A stretch of DNA of 64,000 bases from the NCBI RefSeq assembly GCF_010731855.1, contig NZ_AP022620.1, positions 3,038,001 to 3,102,000 of the forward strand, written 5' to 3'. Positions 61,209 through 64,000 of this stretch are shown in pieces. The notes below the pieces were generated by a model, which had not been told where the DNA came from, made no database searches, and worked only from the letters and a program-made list of their open reading frames with translations. The translations under genes and the position numbers were made by a program. The stretch's first letter is position 1. Each line of letters starts with the position of its first letter. This DNA comes from Mycolicibacterium anyangense. GTDB lineage: Bacteria > Actinomycetota > Actinomycetes > Mycobacteriales > Mycobacteriaceae.

Positions 61209-61280
61209 TCCTCCACGCTACGACTGCCGTCGCGCACCGGCACCCGCTACCTCCTTACCCGTGCGTGACGGTGTGCCGAC

Positions 61281-61919
61281 TCAGGCCGGGGAGAGCATCT
61301 GGAATCCGGTCAGAATGGCCTCCGCGTCCCGCTGGAAGGTGGGGTTGTCGGGGTCGGCGCTCTGCACCGTGACCGTCATCGCGTAGGTGCGGGCCCCGCT
61401 CTGCAGCACCGCGCACAGCACCCGGGCCGGATGCGGCGGTAAACCGCCGACCGACGGCATCTGATAGTCGATGGTTGCAGCGGGCAGCCCGCACAGCGTG
61501 GTGTTGGCGGTCTGCATGTCCTTGGCCCCGAGGCCGGACCGAAGGCCCTGGCGCTGGGCCTCGAAGACGTCGTCGGGCTCGGTCAGGCCGGGCCTGCTCT
61601 CCAGCGTCACCACCGCGGTCGGCGCGAACCCCGCGGTGGCCAGTCCGGTATTGCGCATGGTGTAGCGGATGAGCTCGGAATCCATCATCGTCACCCGCTC
61701 CCAGCCGGCGGGTTGCGGGATCTTCAGCACCGGCTCACCGGGGCCGCGGGGCGGAATCGCGGTCAGCGGGGCGTCGACGGTGGTGCAGTCGGTCGCGGTG
61801 CCACCCGAGGTGCCGAGGTTGGGGGCGGCCACCCCGCGGGCGTCGTCGATGACCCGGGTGCAGGATGTGACCAGCACCAGGGTCGCCGCTGCGACCATCA
61901 CCACCCGCGGGGTCCTCAT
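61281..61919 (-). CDS. LpqN/LpqT-like lipoprotein
   Basis: 212-residue lipoprotein. A signal peptide ends in the lipobox VTSC, and the mature part (KIPQPAGWERVTMMDSELIRYTMRN ... FAPTAVVTLESRPG ... TYAMTVTVQSADPDNPTFQRDAEAILTGFQ) has the mycobacterial LpqN-type pattern. It starts 8 bases after the purH stop, so it may be the last gene of a purN-purH-lipoprotein transcript. The function is unknown. Confidence 0.82.
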   Translation of the reverse strand: MRTPRVVMVAAATLVLVTSCTRVIDDARGVAAPNLGTSGGTATDCTTVDAPLTAIPPRGPGEPVLKIPQPAGWERVTMMDSELIRYTMRNTGLATAGFAPTAVVTLESRPGLTEPDDVFEAQRQGLRSGLGAKDMQTANTTLCGLPAATIDYQMPSVGGLPPHPARVLCAVLQSGARTYAMTVTVQSADPDNPTFQRDAEAILTGFQMLSPA

Positions 61920-61927
61920 CGCCGGCC

Positions 61928-63511
61928 TCAGTGCGCGAAGTGCCGGGCGCCGGTGAGGTACAACGTGATTCCCGCCTTGGCGGCGGCCTCGGTGACGAGC
62001 TCGTCGCGCAGCGATCCACCGGGGTGGACGATCGCCTTCACGCCCGCGGCGGTCAGTGTCTCCAGCCCGTCGGGGAACGGGAAGAAGGCGTCGCTGGCGG
62101 CGACGGCGCCGCGCACCCGGTCCCCACCACGCTCGACGGCCAGTCGGGCGGCGTCGACCCGGTTGACCTGACCCATACCCACTCCAACGGTGGCACCGTC
62201 GGCGGCGACGACGATCGCGTTGGACTTCACCGCCCGGCAAGTGCGCCAGGCGAAGGCCAGGTCGGCCAGGGTGGCCGGGTCGGCGGGCTCGCCGGTGGCC
62301 AGCGTCCAGTTGGCCGGGTCGTCACCGGGGGCGTTGATGCTGTCGCGTTCCTGCATGAGCAGACCGCCGCTGATCTGGCGGATCTCCACCCCGTCGACCG
62401 GCGGCTCGGCGGCCACCAGCACGCGAATGTTCTTCTTACGGGCCAGGATCTCGACCGCGCCCGGCTCATAGGCCGGGGCGATGATGACCTCGGTGAAGAT
62501 CTCCGAGACGAACTCGGCCATTTCCACGGTCACCTCGGTGTTGGCGGCGATCACGCCACCGAACGCCGACAGCGGATCGCACTCATGGGCCTTGCGATGC
62601 GCGTCGGCCACCGACACCGAGGAGATCGCGATACCGCAGGGGTTGGCGTGCTTGATGATCGCCACGCAGATCTGCTCGTGGTCGAACGCGGCCCGCCAGG
62701 CGGCGTCGGCATCGGTGAAGTTGTTGTAGGACATCTCTTTTCCGTGCAGCTGCTGCGCCTGCGCCAGGCCCGGCCAGCCCACGTCGTCGCTGTAGAGCGC
62801 GGCCTGCTGATGCGGGTTCTCGCCATAGCGCAGCAGCGAGGTGCGCCGCCAGGTGCGGCCGAACCACGGCGGCAGGAACCCCGGCGCCTCGCCCTCTTCG
62901 GGGGCCAGGGTGAAGCCCATCCAGCTCGCCACCGCGACGTCGTATTCGGCGGTGTGCCGGAAGGCCAGCGACGCCAGCTTCTTGCGCTCATCGAAGGTGA
63001 ATCCGCCGGCCCGGACCGCGGCGAGCACCCCGTCGTAGCCCAGCGGGTCCACCACGACGGCGACACTGGCATGGTTCTTGGCCGCGGCGCGCACCATCGA
63101 CGGGCCGCCGATGTCGATCTGCTCGACGCACTCGTCGATCTCGGCGCCGGAGTCCACCGTCTCGCTGAACGGGTAGAGGTTGACCACCACGAGGTCGAAC
63201 GGCTCGATGTTGAGCTTCTCCAGCGCAGCGACGTGCTCGGGGTTGCGGGTGTCGGCGAGCAGCCCGGCGTGGATGTGCGGATGCAGGGTCTTGACCCGGC
63301 CGTCGAGCACCTCGGGAAAACCGGTCACCGTTTCCACCGGGGTCACCGGAATGCCCTTGCTGGCAATGGTTTTGGCGGTCGAACCGGTGGAGACAATGTC
63401 AACCCCGGCGTCATGCAGGCCCTGCGCGAGTGGGATCAGGCCACTCTTGTCGTACACGCTGATCAGTGCCCGCCGGATCGGCCTCTTGCCGATCAATGTC
63501 CCCGACGTCAT
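61928..63511 (-). CDS. purH: bifunctional AICAR formyltransferase/IMP cyclohydrolase
   Basis: 527-residue PurH, which catalyses the last two steps of IMP synthesis: formylation of AICAR with 10-formyl-THF, then cyclisation. The N-terminal MGS-like IMP cyclohydrolase domain starts [16 protein letters not shown] and contains [10 protein letters not shown]. The AICARFT domain has [22 protein letters not shown] (catalytic Lys and His), and [11 protein letters not shown] near the end, then [23 protein letters not shown] 63511 overlaps the purN stop (ATGA). Confidence 0.97.
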   Translation of the reverse strand: MTSGTLIGKRPIRRALISVYDKSGLIPLAQGLHDAGVDIVSTGSTAKTIASKGIPVTPVETVTGFPEVLDGRVKTLHPHIHAGLLADTRNPEHVAALEKLNIEPFDLVVVNLYPFSETVDSGAEIDECVEQIDIGGPSMVRAAAKNHASVAVVVDPLGYDGVLAAVRAGGFTFDERKKLASLAFRHTAEYDVAVASWMGFTLAPEEGEAPGFLPPWFGRTWRRTSLLRYGENPHQQAALYSDDVGWPGLAQAQQLHGKEMSYNNFTDADAAWRAAFDHEQICVAIIKHANPCGIAISSVSVADAHRKAHECDPLSAFGGVIAANTEVTVEMAEFVSEIFTEVIIAPAYEPGAVEILARKKNIRVLVAAEPPVDGVEIRQISGGLLMQERDSINAPGDDPANWTLATGEPADPATLADLAFAWRTCRAVKSNAIVVAADGATVGVGMGQVNRVDAARLAVERGGDRVRGAVAASDAFFPFPDGLETLTAAGVKAIVHPGGSLRDELVTEAAAKAGITLYLTGARHFAH

Positions 63512-64000
63512 CCTATGGTCGCCTTTCTGCCACTCCAGGTCACACCGCGCGTTGCCACCGCGGCCAGCACGTCCACCAGCAGTCGCCGTTCGACGACCTT
63601 GATGCGCTCGTGCAATGTGTCTTCATCATCGCCGTCGAGGACCTCGACGGCCTGTTGGGCCAGGATCGGCCCGGTGTCCATCCCGGCGTCGACCAGGTGA
63701 ACAGTGCATCCGGTGACCCTGACACCGTAATTCAGCGCGTCGGGCACCGCGTGCGCGCCGGGGAAGGCGGGCAGCAACGCCGGATGGGTGTTGACCACCC
63801 TGCCGATGAAACGCGAAAGGAACTCGGGGCCAAGGATTTTCATGAAACCTGCCGAGACGATCAGGTCAGGCTGATGGGCTGCGGTGGCATCGGCGATCGC
63901 GGTATCCCAGGCGGCCCGGTCAGGGTGGTCGCCCAGCCGTACGCAGTAGGACGGAATGCCCGCGTCCTGTGCGATCTGCACGGCCTTGCAGTCACGGTCC
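63508..64000 (-). CDS. purN: phosphoribosylglycinamide formyltransferase (5' end outside window)
   Basis: Partial PurN, which formylates GAR in purine synthesis using 10-formyl-THF. The visible part starts mid-protein ([16 protein letters not shown]) and contains the family signature [16 protein letters not shown], the catalytic NTHPALLP with the His, and [16 protein letters not shown]. The remaining N-terminus lies beyond 64000. The stop overlaps the purH start by ATGA, so they are coupled. Confidence 0.95.
   Translation of the reverse strand, partial: DRDCKAVQIAQDAGIPSYCVRLGDHPDRAAWDTAIADATAAHQPDLIVSAGFMKILGPEFLSRFIGRVVNTHPALLPAFPGAHAVPDALNYGVRVTGCTVHLVDAGMDTGPILAQQAVEVLDGDDEDTLHERIKVVERRLLVDVLAAVATRGVTWSGRKATIG

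Noticed and set aside
61209..61280. Possible terminator between the ATPase and lipoprotein genes
   Set aside because: Stretches of complementary GC occur, but no stem longer than 6 bp is continuous.
61931..63700. 589-codon plus-strand frame opposite purH
   Set aside because: Shadow frame of a clear purH. Composition is skewed to Gly/His/Arg/Asp.

Overview
The window is a high-GC, densely coded stretch of chromosome from a mycobacterium, most likely a rapid-growing Mycolicibacterium. The evidence is an MspA-type porin, MprAB/PepD, RpmF, Glp/GlpR, many lipoproteins, FadE/EchA/Acc genes, 13E12-type HNH genes and frequent GTG starts. From about 32.7 kb to the right end, gene content and order follow, in reverse, the M. 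tuberculosis block Rv0996 down to Rv0956. From 11.3 to 32.6 kb the content is accessory.

Layout. 0-11 kb: a cut-off SoxR, an AlkB-type dioxygenase, a DUF7159-like membrane protein, two DUF5642-like lipoproteins, TspO, a PE-PPE hydrolase, an LpqN lipoprotein, an arrestin-like protein, a 13E12 HNH protein, an AroE-type dehydrogenase and the cyclic-nucleotide-binding lysine acetyltransferase Pat. 11-20 kb: a secreted GH39-like hydrolase and a compact type III polyketide synthase cluster (membrane methyltransferase, MMPL exporter, PKS III, ICMT-family methyltransferase, FAD oxidoreductase, SDR, and a divergent catechol-type O-methyltransferase). The core matches pathways that make alkylresorcinols or polyketide quinones. 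20-32.6 kb: secreted histidine phosphatase, haem-binding protein, MmcO-like multicopper oxidase, GAF-ANTAR regulator, a CGNR / DinB-like / PPOX locus with twin palindromes, two P450s with a TetR, and two small membrane proteins.

32.7-46.9 kb: tRNA-Ala(CGC), GlpR, RimJ, Glp, GalU, 5-formyl-THF cyclo-ligase, a Ruc (Rv0991c) homologue behind a CIRCE/HrcA-like operator, an EAL phosphodiesterase, a CpaB-like SAF protein, MscL, an MspA porin with a long upstream region holding a CRP-like palindrome, then MoaB2, PepD, MprB, MprA and RpmF with matching CTGAGA repeats upstream of mprA and pepD. 47-56 kb: a tightly overlapping operon AtuA-FadE13-AccD2-AccA2-FadE12-EchA7, likely for an acyl-CoA carboxylation and oxidation route, then a DUF1707 protein. 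56-64 kb: a secreted Thr/Ser-rich protein, a VWA / MoxR-type ATPase pair, a lipoprotein, purH and a cut-off purN.

All assignments come from reading motifs and gene order. No database search was run.
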